A stretch of 64,000 nt of DNA from DASQUK01 sp963756425 (GCA_963756425.1 CAVWNW010000011.1:248001-312000); one strand, 5' to 3'. Numbered from the stretch's first letter, positions 34,160-43,142 are shown. Made by a program: numbers and translations. Notes: generated by a model not told the origin, from the sequence alone.

Positions 34160-34966
34160 GCCCGGCACCGTGTCGGGCACCAGGTAGTCCTCCAGCAACG
34201 CGAAGCGCAGGCCGGCCTCGTCGGCCCGATCGGCCAGCGCCCGCAGCTCGGTCACGAACGACGACCGGAAGTGCATCAGCAGGATGTCGCCGGCCCGGAA
34301 CTGGGGCAAGGTGCGGTAGCCGACGTCCGCGCCGTTGACGCTCACCTCCCAGAGCACGATGGCCTTCATCCCGCATGCGGCCGCCGCTCGCGTGGTGGCC
34401 TCGTTGTAGGCGCCGTACGGCGGTCGAAACAGCACGGGCCGTCGCCCGAACGCCCGCTCCAGCGTGTCGGCGTTGCCACAGATCTGGGCGCGCTGCCCCT
34501 CCTCGGGCAACGTGCGCAGGTCGGGGTGGGTACGGGTGTGCGACTCGACCAGGCTGTCGGGCAGGCCGCGGAAGAACTCCGGATCGGCCTGGACGGGGCC
34601 GTCGAGCAGGAACAGGCTGACGGGCACGCCCAGTTCCTCGAGGGCGGCCTTCACCTCGGGATTGCGGGTGTGCCCGTCGTCGATGGTCAGGAACACCACG
34701 GGGTCCGTGGTCTCGACGCGGGTGATCACCGGCGCCACGCCGGGGGTCGATGCCAGCGGCACCAGCGTCACCGGCGGCGGGACGGTCGTCGGGGCCGTGG
34801 ACCGGGTCTCGGACGCCTCGGATGGCGCCGGTCGGTCGGACACGCGGCCGCCAACGGCATCGATGGTCAGCGCGGTGGCGACCAGGAGCACGGCGGCGCG
34901 CACGAGCGTGGACAGGCGCGCCCGTTCGGCGCGGCGCCGCGACTCTCCCACGCGTCCCCCCGACAT
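34148..34966 (-). CDS. Polysaccharide deacetylase (NodB), membrane-anchored
   Basis: 272 residues: one N-terminal membrane anchor (about 20-40), a threonine/proline-rich linker, and a NodB domain. Motif 1 reads TIDDGH instead of TFDDGP, motif 2 SHTRTHPDL gives the metal histidines, and motif 3 RPPYG is intact. These zinc enzymes deacetylate peptidoglycan or exopolysaccharide outside the cell. The 3' end overlaps the LOG gene on the other strand. Confidence 0.87.
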   Translation of the reverse strand: MSGGRVGESRRRAERARLSTLVRAAVLLVATALTIDAVGGRVSDRPAPSEASETRSTAPTTVPPPVTLVPLASTPGVAPVITRVETTDPVVFLTIDDGHTRNPEVKAALEELGVPVSLFLLDGPVQADPEFFRGLPDSLVESHTRTHPDLRTLPEEGQRAQICGNADTLERAFGRRPVLFRPPYGAYNEATTRAAAACGMKAIVLWEVSVNGADVGYRTLPQFRAGDILLMHFRSSFVTELRALADRADEAGLRFALLEDYLVPDTVPGSGG

Positions 34967-35059
34967 GGCCGAAAGTGTGACGCCGCGGGATCGAAAGGAC
35001 GCGGATACCCTCCGCGTCCCACGACGGGCATCGCCCGACCTGGGGGCGCCACCGGCCGC

Positions 35060-35260
35060 TCAGTCGGCGTCGTCGGGCTCCTGCAGCAGCGCGACAGCCT
35101 TCTCGACGGCGCGCCGCGCCCGCGTCAGGCGCCGCTCGTCGACCGGGAGCTCGACGCCACCGGCGTCGATCGACTCGCGCAGGCGCTCCATGGCCAGGTC
35201 GGCCAGTTCCTCGCTGATCGCCTCCAGGCGCTTGCGAATGTCGTCGAACTCACCGGGCAC
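35060..35260 (-). CDS. Small coiled-coil hypothetical protein
   Basis: 66 residues, almost wholly helical, acidic first half and an ARRAVEKAVALL segment near the end. GTG 35260 follows a clear GGAGGGG ribosome-binding site. Size and composition recall the small subunit of exonuclease VII, but no xseA neighbour supports that, so it is left unnamed. Confidence 0.65.
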   Translation of the reverse strand: MPGEFDDIRKRLEAISEELADLAMERLRESIDAGGVELPVDERRLTRARRAVEKAVALLQEPDDAD

Positions 35261-35332
35261 GGTTCCCCTCCTCCGGACGCGCAGCCGCTCAGCATGCCAC
35301 CCGGTTGCTCGGGGTGTGCCAACGTGGCGGCG

Positions 35333-36094
35333 ATGCCAAGTTTCCCGCAGGGCACACCCCCCGATCTCCACGAGTACGTCAGCTTCGACGCGCCCGACGA
35401 GCACCGCACGTGGGTGTTCGACGTCACGTTCCTCCTCAGCCCCTGGCGCTGCATCTACGGGCACGGTTGCCAGGGTGTGCTCACGGCGGCCGCGCCCGAG
35501 CTCGAGCAGGGCTGCTGCAGCTACGGCGCCCACTTCGTCGACGAAGACGACGCCAACTCCGTGCTCGAGGCGGCGGGCCGCCTCACCACCGACCAGTGGC
35601 AGCACGGCCGGCTGGCGGTCAGGCGCGGCGGGCCCATCCGGCGGACCGCCAAGGGAACCCTGGTCACGAGACTCGTCGACGGTGCCTGCATCTTCCTGAA
35701 CCGGCCGGACTTCCCCGGTGGCGCCGGCTGCGCGCTCCACCGCGGGGCGCTCGAGGCCGGTGAGCGACCGATGGACTGGAAGCCGGACGTGTGCTGGCAA
35801 CTCCCGTTGCGCCTATCGGAGAGCACGGACGATTCCGGGCAGGTCATATCGACGCTGCGGGAGTGGAAGCGGCGCGACTGGGGTGCCGGCGGCCGGGAGT
35901 TCCACTGGTGGTGCACCGAGGCGCCCGATGCCTTCATCGGCGCCACGCCGGTCTACGTCACGATGCGCGACGAGATCGTGGAGCTCGTGGGCACCTGGGC
36001 ATACGACCGATTCGTCGAGCACGTCACGGCGCGGGCCAACGGCCGCCCGCCGGGAGAGCGCTACCTCCCCCACCCAGCTCTGCGCCGACGCTGA
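35333..36094 (+). CDS. Cysteine-rich conserved hypothetical protein
   Basis: 253 residues without signal peptide. Many cysteines stand in recurrent short motifs: CIYGHGCQGV (near 39-48), GCCSYGAHF (near 61-69), CIFL, GCALHRGAL, a VCWQLP segment, and WWCTEAPDAF. This pattern suggests a bound metal or iron-sulfur cluster, reminiscent of YkgJ-type proteins, but the family is not identified. Many W residues near the C-terminus. ATG 35333 is taken because MPSFPQG opens the conserved-looking part. Confidence 0.8.
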   Translation: MPSFPQGTPPDLHEYVSFDAPDEHRTWVFDVTFLLSPWRCIYGHGCQGVLTAAAPELEQGCCSYGAHFVDEDDANSVLEAAGRLTTDQWQHGRLAVRRGGPIRRTAKGTLVTRLVDGACIFLNRPDFPGGAGCALHRGALEAGERPMDWKPDVCWQLPLRLSESTDDSGQVISTLREWKRRDWGAGGREFHWWCTEAPDAFIGATPVYVTMRDEIVELVGTWAYDRFVEHVTARANGRPPGERYLPHPALRRR

Positions 36095-36109
36095 GCGCGC
36101 TACGCCCGC

Positions 36110-36355
36110 TCAGCCGTCGTCGTCGGCGTCGAACATGCACCAAGATGCATGCTCGTCGCCCGCCTCTGCCCCGCACTCGGGGCACGGCTCATCGTCCGCC
36201 GGATCGAAGATGGCGGTGAGATCGAGATCGTTGCTGCGCTTCAGCGCGCGCGCTTCCTCGAATCGGCGATGTCGACCCTTTTCACGGGCCAGCTCCCACG
36301 TGTTACTCGTTCGGCCCGAGAGTGTATCGCCGGCGGCACCGGCTAACTCTCCCAG
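36110..36355 (-). CDS. Possible small CPEC zinc-ribbon protein
   Basis: An open frame with a convincing ending: helical, charged residues (ARALKRSNDLDLTAIF) followed by CPECG and, 12 residues later, WC and an acidic tail. It is too short to be found by length alone and lacks ATG, GTG or TTG; only CTG at 36353-36355 could start it, and an in-frame TAG stands further upstream. Either the start is non-canonical or an indel has separated it from its beginning. Confidence 0.35.
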   Translation of the reverse strand: MGELAGAAGDTLSGRTSNTWELAREKGRHRRFEEARALKRSNDLDLTAIFDPADDEPCPECGAEAGDEHASWCMFDADDDG

Positions 36356-36428
36356 CGCATTGATGCTCGGGGTGTCCCGATCCCTTTCCTACCACGTCCT
36401 AAGGGAATCGAGACGTCGCTCCGCTCCT

Positions 36429-36434
36429 TACCAT
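36429..36434 (+). promoter_or_regulatory. Candidate -10, GH13 gene
   Basis: TACCAT, 7 nt before GTG 36442. Confidence 0.5.
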
Positions 36435-36441
36435 CGTCAGC

Positions 36442-37980
36442 GTGGACGCACCCTGGTGGCAACGCGCCGTCTTCTATCAGATCTATCCCCGGTCGTTCGC
36501 CAGCGCCGGCCGGCGCCCGACCGGCGACCTCGCCGGTATCGAGCAGCACCTCGACCATCTCGACTGGCTCGGCGTAGACGCCGTGTGGCTATCGCCGTTC
36601 TATCCGTCACCGATGGCCGACTTCGGCTACGACGTCTCCGACCACTGTGACGTCGACCCGCTGTTTGGCGACCTCGACACGTTCGACCGCCTGTTGGGGG
36701 CGTGTCACGCGCGGGGCCTGAGGCTGCTGGTCGACCTGGTGCCCAACCATACATCCGACCAGCATGCGTGGTTCCGGGCCGCCCGCTCGAGCCGGAACGA
36801 CCCGCAACGCGACTGGTACGTGTGGCGGGACGGGACGCCGGACACGCCACCCAACAACTGGGTGGCGGCGTTCACCGGCGGGCCGGCCTGGACCTGGGAC
36901 CGGGCCACGGGCCAGTGGTACCTGCACCAGTTCCTGCCCGAGCAGCCGGACCTCAACTGGGCCAATCCCGAGGTGGTGGAGGCGGTCCACGGAGTCATGC
37001 GCTTCTGGCTCGACCGGGGCGTCGACGGCTTTCGGATCGACGTCGCCCACGGCTTGGGCAAGGACCCCGCCCTGCCGGACGACCCTCCCGAGAGCGCGGG
37101 CATGCCACACAGCGCCCTCAACGACACCGCGGAAACCCACGAGTTGCTGCGCGGTATGCGCAAGGTGGTCGACGCCTACCCCGGCGACCGGCTGATCCTG
37201 GGCGAGGTCTTCCTGCTGTCCACGGAGCGGGTGGCCACCTACTACGGCAACGGCGACGAACTGCACCTGTCGTTCAACTTCCCACCCCTGTTCGCTCCCT
37301 GGGACGCGGGCCGCTGGCGCCGCCGGATCGACGACACGACCCACCACATCGTCGACCGCTTCCACGGCTGGCCGACCTGGGTGCTGTCTAACCACGACAA
37401 CGTCCGTCACCGCACCCGCTACGGCGGCTCGGAGTCCCGAGCCCGGGCTGCGGCGTTCCTGCTGCTGGGGCTGGCCGGCTCACCCGTCCTGTATGCAGGT
37501 GAGGAGTTGGGCCTGGAGGACGCCGTCATCCCCGAGGATCGACGTGTCGATCCCGGGGGGCGGGACGGCTGCCGGGCGCCGATCCCCTGGGACGGCACGC
37601 ACGACCACGGCTGGGGCGTGGAGGATGCGTGGCTGCCGTGGCCGCCCCAGCCCGACACCCGGAACGTCGCCGCGCTCCGCGAGGACACGGGTTCGATCCT
37701 CCACCTCTACCGCCGGCTGCTGGCCGCCCGCCGCGCCCGCACCGCACTCCAGACCGGCGCCTTCGAGCGCCTGGAGGCCGTCGAGCGCGCCGCGCCCGGC
37801 GTCGTGGCGTGGCGCCGCTGGGACGACGCCGGCGCCGCGGTGGTCGCCGTCAACATGGGCGAGGACGCCCCGGTGGACGTCGAGGGCACCGTGCTCGTTG
37901 CCAGCGACGGGGTGGCCGAGGGCGAGCCGTTCGGTGGGGTCCTGGCAACCGACCGGGCGGTGCTGATCGATCCGCAGTAG
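36442..37980 (+). CDS. GH13 alpha-glucosidase (oligo-1,6-glucosidase type)
   Basis: Cytoplasmic alpha-glucosidase of 512 residues. The GH13 regions appear in order: DLVPNHTS, GFRIDVAHG (nucleophile D), LILGEVFLL (acid/base E) and LSNHDN (transition-state D). The opening WWQRAVFYQIYPRSF and the domain after residue 430 fit alpha-glucosidase/oligo-1,6-glucosidase. No transporter is adjacent. Start GTG 36442. Confidence 0.93.
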   Translation: MDAPWWQRAVFYQIYPRSFASAGRRPTGDLAGIEQHLDHLDWLGVDAVWLSPFYPSPMADFGYDVSDHCDVDPLFGDLDTFDRLLGACHARGLRLLVDLVPNHTSDQHAWFRAARSSRNDPQRDWYVWRDGTPDTPPNNWVAAFTGGPAWTWDRATGQWYLHQFLPEQPDLNWANPEVVEAVHGVMRFWLDRGVDGFRIDVAHGLGKDPALPDDPPESAGMPHSALNDTAETHELLRGMRKVVDAYPGDRLILGEVFLLSTERVATYYGNGDELHLSFNFPPLFAPWDAGRWRRRIDDTTHHIVDRFHGWPTWVLSNHDNVRHRTRYGGSESRARAAAFLLLGLAGSPVLYAGEELGLEDAVIPEDRRVDPGGRDGCRAPIPWDGTHDHGWGVEDAWLPWPPQPDTRNVAALREDTGSILHLYRRLLAARRARTALQTGAFERLEAVERAAPGVVAWRRWDDAGAAVVAVNMGEDAPVDVEGTVLVASDGVAEGEPFGGVLATDRAVLIDPQ

Positions 37981-37994
37981 CGGCGTCCCGGCAC

Positions 37995-38000
37995 TACGCT
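37995..38000 (+). promoter_or_regulatory. Candidate -10 before the mini-ORF and amidohydrolases
   Basis: TACGCT, 7 nt before ATG 38008. Confidence 0.5.
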
Positions 38001-38007
38001 GCGGGAC

Positions 38008-38046
38008 ATGACGGGGGTGTCAGAAAGCCGGCCGGAGAGGCCGTGA
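38008..38046 (+). CDS. 12-codon mini-ORF coupled to the amidohydrolase
   Basis: ATG at 38008, 7 nt behind a -10-like TACGCT, opens 12 codons (MTGVSESRPERP) and stops in a GTGA overlap with the next gene. The GGAGAGG inside it serves as ribosome-binding site for that gene. It may be a leader that couples translation, or the real N-terminus separated by a missing base. Confidence 0.4.
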   Translation: MTGVSESRPERP

Positions 38047-39287
38047 GAACTGACAGCACGCCCCCGTGGCCGATCATCTCGGCCGACGATCACCTGATCG
38101 AGCCGCCGGACCTGTTCGAGGGCCGCATGCCCCCGGGCCTGGCCGACCGGGCGCCGAGGATCGTCGAGGATGCCGACGGCACGCAGGCGTGGGAGTACGA
38201 GGACGCCCGGTACCCGAACATCGGGCTGAACGCCGTGGTCGGGCGTCCCCGCGAGGAGTGGTCGATGGAGCCGGCGCGCTTCGACGAGATGCGCCGGGGT
38301 TGCTGGGACATCGACGCGCGCGTCGAGGACATGGACGCCGGCGGGGTGTGGGCGTCATTGTGCTTCCCGTCGCTGATCGCCGGCTTCGCCGGGACGGTCT
38401 TCGCCCGCTCCCGGGAGCCCGAGCTCGGCCTCGCCTGCGTCCGGGCCTGGAACGACTGGCACCTGGACGTCTGGGCTGGCACCCACCCCGGGCGCATAAT
38501 CCCCCTCCAGCTCGCCTGGCTGCCCGACCCGGTGGTGGCCGCGGGGGAGGTCGAGCGCAACGCCGAGCGCGGCTTCAAGGCCGTCAGCTTCGTCGAGCAA
38601 CCGGTCAACGTCGGCCTGCCGTCGCTCCACACCGACCACTGGGACCCGTTCCTGGCAGCCTGCGAGGAGACCGGCACGGTCGTCTGCCTCCACACGGCGT
38701 CGGGGGCCTGGACCGCCGCCACGTCGCCGGGGGCTCCGCTCGAGCTGTACACCACGCTGTTCCCGGTGAACGCGCTGGCGGCCGCAGCCGACTGGCTGTG
38801 GGCCCGAGTCCCGCTGCGGTTCCCGCGGCTGCGGATCGTGCTGGCGGAGGGGGGCATCGGCTGGGTGCCGATGCTGCTGGACCGGCTCGACTGGGTCATG
38901 GACCATTCGGCGACCGGCGGCGCCGGCGTCTGGGCCGGCGAGCTGACACCATCCGAGGCCCTGCGCCGCAGCTTCTGGTTCTGCACGATCGACGACCCGT
39001 CCACGCTGGGGGCCCGGCACCGCGTTGGCGTCGACCACATCCTCGTCGAGTGCGACTACCCGCACGCAGACTCGTCGTGGCCGCACACCGCATCGCTGCT
39101 CGCCGACCGCTTCGCCACCGTCGGCGTCACCGACGGCGAGGCCGCAGCCATGACCCATCGCAACGCCGCCGCGCTCTTCGACCACCCGCTACCACCGGAG
39201 GACTGGATGCCGATTCCGCGGAAGATGCAATCCCAGCTGACGAGCAAACCCGATCCGCCAGTGACCGGCGGAATCGGCGTCCGGTAG
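38043..39287 (+). CDS. Amidohydrolase 2 family (ACMSD-like) protein
   Basis: 414-residue metal-dependent hydrolase or decarboxylase of the amidohydrolase-2 group. It opens with ISADDHLIEPPDLF, the SxDxHxxEP start of the group; a later HTASGAW, a LAEGGIGWVPMLLDRLDW segment and an ECDYPHADSSWP ending carry the remaining metal-binding and catalytic residues. Members act on aromatic carboxylates; the substrate here is unknown. GTG 38043 has a good ribosome-binding site. A second, unrelated amidohydrolase follows after 2 bp. Confidence 0.85.
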   Translation: MRTDSTPPWPIISADDHLIEPPDLFEGRMPPGLADRAPRIVEDADGTQAWEYEDARYPNIGLNAVVGRPREEWSMEPARFDEMRRGCWDIDARVEDMDAGGVWASLCFPSLIAGFAGTVFARSREPELGLACVRAWNDWHLDVWAGTHPGRIIPLQLAWLPDPVVAAGEVERNAERGFKAVSFVEQPVNVGLPSLHTDHWDPFLAACEETGTVVCLHTASGAWTAATSPGAPLELYTTLFPVNALAAAADWLWARVPLRFPRLRIVLAEGGIGWVPMLLDRLDWVMDHSATGGAGVWAGELTPSEALRRSFWFCTIDDPSTLGARHRVGVDHILVECDYPHADSSWPHTASLLADRFATVGVTDGEAAAMTHRNAAALFDHPLPPEDWMPIPRKMQSQLTSKPDPPVTGGIGVR

Positions 39288-39289
39288 AC

Positions 39290-40984
39290 GTGCTCGACCT
39301 CGTCATCAGCGGTGGGACGGTCGTCGACGGCAGCGGCGCGCCCATGCGGGCGGCCGACATCGGCGTCCGCGACGGCCGGATCGCGGTTGTCGCGCCACCC
39401 GGAACCATCGACGAACCCAGCTGCGCAACGCTCGAGGCGAACGACCGCTACGTCGCGCCCGGATTCGTCGACCTCCACACCCACTACGACGCTCAGCTGT
39501 TCTGGGACCCCCTGGCCACCCCGTCGCCGTTCCACGGCGTCACCACAGTGATCGGGGGCAACTGTGGGTTCTCGCTGGCACCGCTCACCCCGGACCATGC
39601 CGACTACCTGATGCGGATGATGGCCCGCGTCGAGGGCATGCCCCTCGACGCGCTGTCGGCCGGGCTGGCGTGGGACTGGGGTGGCTTCGGCGAGTGGCTC
39701 GATCGTCTCGACGGCGCCACGGCTGTGAACGCGGGCTTCCTGTGCGGGCACTCGGCGCTGCGACGGGTCGCCGGCGCCGACCCCGAGGTCATGCAGCGCC
39801 TCCTGCACGAGGCGCTCGATGCCGGGGCGCTCGGGTTCTCGACGTCGCAGGCGCACACGCACAATGACGGCGACGGCGAACCGGTGCCCTCGCGCTTCGC
39901 CGACGACGACGAGCTGCTGGCCCTCGCGGCGTGCGTGGCCGACCACGAGGGGACGACCCTGGAGGCCATCGTCGCCGGCTGCATCAACGGGTTCACGGAC
40001 GACGAGGTCGAGCTCCTCGCGGGGATGTCGCGCACCGCGCGCCGGCCGCTCAACTGGAACGTCCTCGGCGTCTCGTCACTCAACCCGACCGGCCACGAGC
40101 GCCAGCTGGCGGCCTCGGATGCTGCCGCCGCCCGGGGTGGGCGGGTCGTGGCGCTGACCCTGCCGCACCCGATGAGCATGCGGTTGTCGTTCCTCACCGG
40201 ATTCGTGCTCGACGGGTTGCCGGGCTGGCGCGAGGTCCTCCACCTGCCGGCGCCGGAACGGCTCACAGCGCTCACGGACCCGGCGGTCCGGGAGCGGCTC
40301 GCGGCCGGCGCCGCCTCGCGCGAGGCCGGGCTGCTCCGAGGGCTGGCGAACTGGCCGGTGCTCAGCTTCGCCGAGTGCTTCACGCCCGCGACCAAGCGAC
40401 GTGAGGGCCGCAGCGTCGGCGACGTGGCGGCCGAGCTGGGCCAGGAACCCTTCGACACGCTCCTCGACGTCGTGGTCGCCGACGGGCTCCGCACCGGGCT
40501 CCGGCCTCCGGTGTTCGGCGCGAGCGACGCCGACTGGGAGCTGCGTGCGCAGGTGTGGCGCGACCCGCGCACCGTCATCGGTGGTTCGGACGCTGGCGCG
40601 CACCTCGACATGATGTGCGGTGCCATCTACTCGACCTCGCTGCTCGGCGAGGCGGTGCGCCAGCGTGGGCTGATGTCCTGGGAGGAGGCCGTGCAGCAGC
40701 TGACCGATGTGCCGGCCCGGCTGTACGGCCTGCGTGAGCGCGGTCGGATCGCCGAGGGATGGCATGCCGATCTGGTCGTCCTCGATCCCGAGACCGTCGG
40801 CCACGGTCCCGAGCGGACGGCGACCGACCTTCCCGGTGGCGCCTGGCGCCTCGTGGCCGATGCCGTCGGCGTCGAGCACGTCTACGCGAATGGGGTCGCC
40901 ATCGTCCGCGACGGGCAGGCCACCGGCGCGACGCCAGGCACCCTGCTCCGCTCCGGGCGCGACACTGCGAGCGTGCTTCCCTAG
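39290..40984 (+). CDS. Amidohydrolase 3 / N-acyl-D-amino-acid deacylase-like
   Basis: 564 residues. Typical features: DLVISGGTVVDGSGAPMRAADIGV (in two parts, the beta-sandwich start), the metal motif DLHTHYDAQLFWDP near 60-73, GNCGFSLAPL near 87-96, and GGSDAGAHLDMMCG near 432-445, which are those of D-aminoacylase-type enzymes. Starts with GTG 39290, 2 bp behind the stop of the preceding amidohydrolase, so both are made together. They may serve successive steps in breakdown of one cyclic or acylated amide. Confidence 0.87.
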   Translation: MLDLVISGGTVVDGSGAPMRAADIGVRDGRIAVVAPPGTIDEPSCATLEANDRYVAPGFVDLHTHYDAQLFWDPLATPSPFHGVTTVIGGNCGFSLAPLTPDHADYLMRMMARVEGMPLDALSAGLAWDWGGFGEWLDRLDGATAVNAGFLCGHSALRRVAGADPEVMQRLLHEALDAGALGFSTSQAHTHNDGDGEPVPSRFADDDELLALAACVADHEGTTLEAIVAGCINGFTDDEVELLAGMSRTARRPLNWNVLGVSSLNPTGHERQLAASDAAAARGGRVVALTLPHPMSMRLSFLTGFVLDGLPGWREVLHLPAPERLTALTDPAVRERLAAGAASREAGLLRGLANWPVLSFAECFTPATKRREGRSVGDVAAELGQEPFDTLLDVVVADGLRTGLRPPVFGASDADWELRAQVWRDPRTVIGGSDAGAHLDMMCGAIYSTSLLGEAVRQRGLMSWEEAVQQLTDVPARLYGLRERGRIAEGWHADLVVLDPETVGHGPERTATDLPGGAWRLVADAVGVEHVYANGVAIVRDGQATGATPGTLLRSGRDTASVLP

Positions 40985-41014
40985 GAACGCCGTCGCGCTG
41001 GAGCCGCGCCGGCG

Positions 41015-42235
41015 CTACCCGCGCGGCCTCAGATGTTGTGGAGCACCAGCGAGCCGTCTCCGTTGAAGGCCGAGCGCGGCGTTGCCCTCCAGCAGGCGGC
41101 GAACGGGTTCCCCGGCCAGATCGGCCCGCCACCCCGTGAGCAGCCGTGACGACTGGTCGCCCCTGACCAGCGCCTCGATGTCCGCCCGGGTAGCGACCAG
41201 GGAGGCGTCGAGATCGGCGTCGCGCGCGAGCTGGCTCACCCACGCCGAGGCGAGCGTCACCGCCGGGCGGAACGTGCCGTCGACGCCCTCCCGCGGGGGA
41301 ACGTGCAGCTCGGAGTCCGGCAGGGCGACCCCGGTCCTGATTGCCGCCATCAGCTCGTCGCCGGCCCCGTCGCGGAAGTGGCGGGCGTCGACGCCCCGCA
41401 CGCGATTCAGGTCGGACCGGGATCGGGGCGGCCGCTCGGCGATGGCCACCAACGCCAGGTCGGGCAGCACGTGCCGCACCGGCCGGTCGATCCGGCGGGC
41501 CCGCAGCTCCCGCCACGCCGCCACCGACTGGCCGACGCCGCGTGCACGGCCCTTCAGGCGGCGGGCCTCCTTGATGCGCCACCAGGCCTCGTCGGGATCC
41601 GGCTCCTCGCCATGGCGGCGGCGCAGCGCGTCGCATTCATCGAGCGCCCAGTCGAGGCGCCCACGCTCGTCGAGCTCGGCGCGGAGCGACGACCACAGCG
41701 CGTCCAGGTAGGCGACGTCGGCGGCCGCATAGACCTGGGCGGCGGTGCTCAAGGGCCGGTGCAGCCAGTCGGTCAGGCGGTCCGCCTTGGGGAGGTGCAC
41801 GCCGAGGCGCCTCTGCAGGAGGATTCCCAACCCGGGCGAGCCCAGCCCCACGAAACCCGCGGCCACCTGCGTGTCGGCAAGCCGGCGGGGTCCGACGCCG
41901 CAGGCCCGCTCGAGAATCTCGAGGTCCTGGCTGGCGGCGTGCATGAGGCACAGGCCGGGCCCCTCGAGCAGCGAGCGCAGGCTGCCGACGTCGACCGCCA
42001 GCGGATCGACGTCCACGATGTCGTCGCCGGCCGCGACCTGCAGCAAGGCGAGCTGGGCGTAGTAGGTCCGCTCCCGGTGGAACTCGGTGTCGAGCGCGTA
42101 GGTGGGCGCGCTGCAGGACGCCTCGACGAAGGCGTCGAACTCGCGCTGGTCGGTGACCCAGCGGAAGCGTGATGGATCGGGCGGAGCCGTTACGGCTCCA
42201 TCCCCGTAGCGATCGGCTCGCCGGCCTCGATCCAA
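41015..42235 (-). CDS. rnd: Ribonuclease D
   Basis: 3'-5' exoribonuclease in tRNA maturation. 406 residues: DEDD exonuclease with ALDTEFHRE (near 46-54), a middle AASQDLEIL, and YAAADVAYLDAL near 165-176, followed by HRDC helices. The first 45 bases overlap the 3' end of the rhodanese gene; no later ATG or GTG precedes the conserved part, so ATG 42235 is kept although no ribosome-binding site is clear. Confidence 0.9.
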   Translation of the reverse strand: MDRGRRADRYGDGAVTAPPDPSRFRWVTDQREFDAFVEASCSAPTYALDTEFHRERTYYAQLALLQVAAGDDIVDVDPLAVDVGSLRSLLEGPGLCLMHAASQDLEILERACGVGPRRLADTQVAAGFVGLGSPGLGILLQRRLGVHLPKADRLTDWLHRPLSTAAQVYAAADVAYLDALWSSLRAELDERGRLDWALDECDALRRRHGEEPDPDEAWWRIKEARRLKGRARGVGQSVAAWRELRARRIDRPVRHVLPDLALVAIAERPPRSRSDLNRVRGVDARHFRDGAGDELMAAIRTGVALPDSELHVPPREGVDGTFRPAVTLASAWVSQLARDADLDASLVATRADIEALVRGDQSSRLLTGWRADLAGEPVRRLLEGNAALGLQRRRLAGAPQHLRPRG

Positions 42236-42510
42236 GCGGTGGTGCCGCCGGCGACGTTGACGGCATCGACGCCCCGCGACCGATAGAACTCGGCGGCGCG
42301 CTGGCTGCGTTGGCCCACGGCGCAGATCACGTACACCGGGCCCTCGCGGGGCACGTCCGCCAGCCGTTCGGGGACCGTGGCCAGCGGAACGAGCACGGCC
42401 CCGGGCACATGGGCGGCGGAGTACTCGTCGGGCTCCCGCACGTCGATCAGTGGCGCACCATCCGCACGCGCCTTGGCCAGCTCGGTGACGTCGACCTCGG
42501 GTACCTCCAT
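42190..42510 (-). CDS. Single-domain rhodanese sulfurtransferase
   Basis: 106 residues. Active-site loop CAVGQRS with the persulfide cysteine present, LIDVREPDEY at the start and NVAGGTTAWIEAG at the end: a complete single-domain rhodanese (GlpE/PspE type). It may supply persulfide sulfur, for example to the molybdenum cofactor made with the adjacent MobA, but that link is inference. TACCCT lies 8 nt before ATG 42510. Confidence 0.93.
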   Translation of the reverse strand: MEVPEVDVTELAKARADGAPLIDVREPDEYSAAHVPGAVLVPLATVPERLADVPREGPVYVICAVGQRSQRAAEFYRSRGVDAVNVAGGTTAWIEAGEPIATGMEP

Positions 42511-42518
42511 GGTGAGGC

Positions 42519-42524
42519 AGGGTA
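42519..42524 (-). promoter_or_regulatory. Candidate -10, rhodanese gene
   Basis: TACCCT on the minus strand, 8 nt before ATG 42510, inside the end of the mobA region gap. Confidence 0.45.
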
Positions 42525-42535
42525 CCTGGCCCTGG

Positions 42536-43138
42536 TCAGGCCCCCTGACCATCCCGCCCGGGGGGCAGGTCGCCGGGCACGTCGGCGTCGGCCAGGGCGG
42601 CGGGGTCTATGCCGTCGACTCCAACGACCTTCAGCCCGGCTGCGGCCACGACGCCACCCACCGACCTCGTGCCCGCCCCCAGTGCCCGCTCGAGTGCCGG
42701 CCTGGCCGAGGGCCGCCAGGCTCCGTGGTGCCACTGCGTGCGCCCACCGCTGACGGGCACGGCCACGCCCGCGGCCGGGTTCCGGGCCAGCGCCGCCAAC
42801 GTCGCTCCGATGGCGGTGGGCGACGGCGACACCAGGTCGCAGCCGACCACCATCACCAACTCGTCGCCATCCGCCCACGCCAGCGCCGTGGCGATGCCCG
42901 CAGCCGGGCCCGCCCCGCGTCGCCCGTCCGGCACGGTCCCCAGCCGGAGGGCGGCCAGCGCATGCGGCTCCCGGCCGACCCCGATGACGTCGCGGGCACC
43001 GGCGACCCACAGCGCCTCGGCGACCCGCACCACCATCGGCGTGTCCCCGACCGGGATGAGCGCCTTGTCCCGGCCCATGCGCCGGCTCTCGCCCCCGCAC
43101 AAGATCGCGCCGCTGAAGCGCGGGGTGTCGGCGACCAT
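42536..43138 (-). CDS. mobA: MobA-like molybdenum cofactor guanylyltransferase
   Basis: Attaches GMP to molybdopterin. About 200 residues with the nucleotide-binding start GAILCGGESRRMGRDKAL (near 10-27) and VVGCDLVSPSP (near 96-106). In actinobacteria relatives also load other nucleotides, so the exact transferase activity is not proven. It begins 5 bp behind the PLP decarboxylase stop. Confidence 0.85.
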   Translation of the reverse strand: MVADTPRFSGAILCGGESRRMGRDKALIPVGDTPMVVRVAEALWVAGARDVIGVGREPHALAALRLGTVPDGRRGAGPAAGIATALAWADGDELVMVVGCDLVSPSPTAIGATLAALARNPAAGVAVPVSGGRTQWHHGAWRPSARPALERALGAGTRSVGGVVAAAGLKVVGVDGIDPAALADADVPGDLPPGRDGQGA

Positions 43139-43142
43139 GGCG

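Noticed and set aside
34271..36094. 607-codon frame fusing deacetylase antisense with the Cys-rich protein
   Set aside because: Only the last 253 codons look like protein; the rest is antisense of the deacetylase and the small coiled-coil gene.
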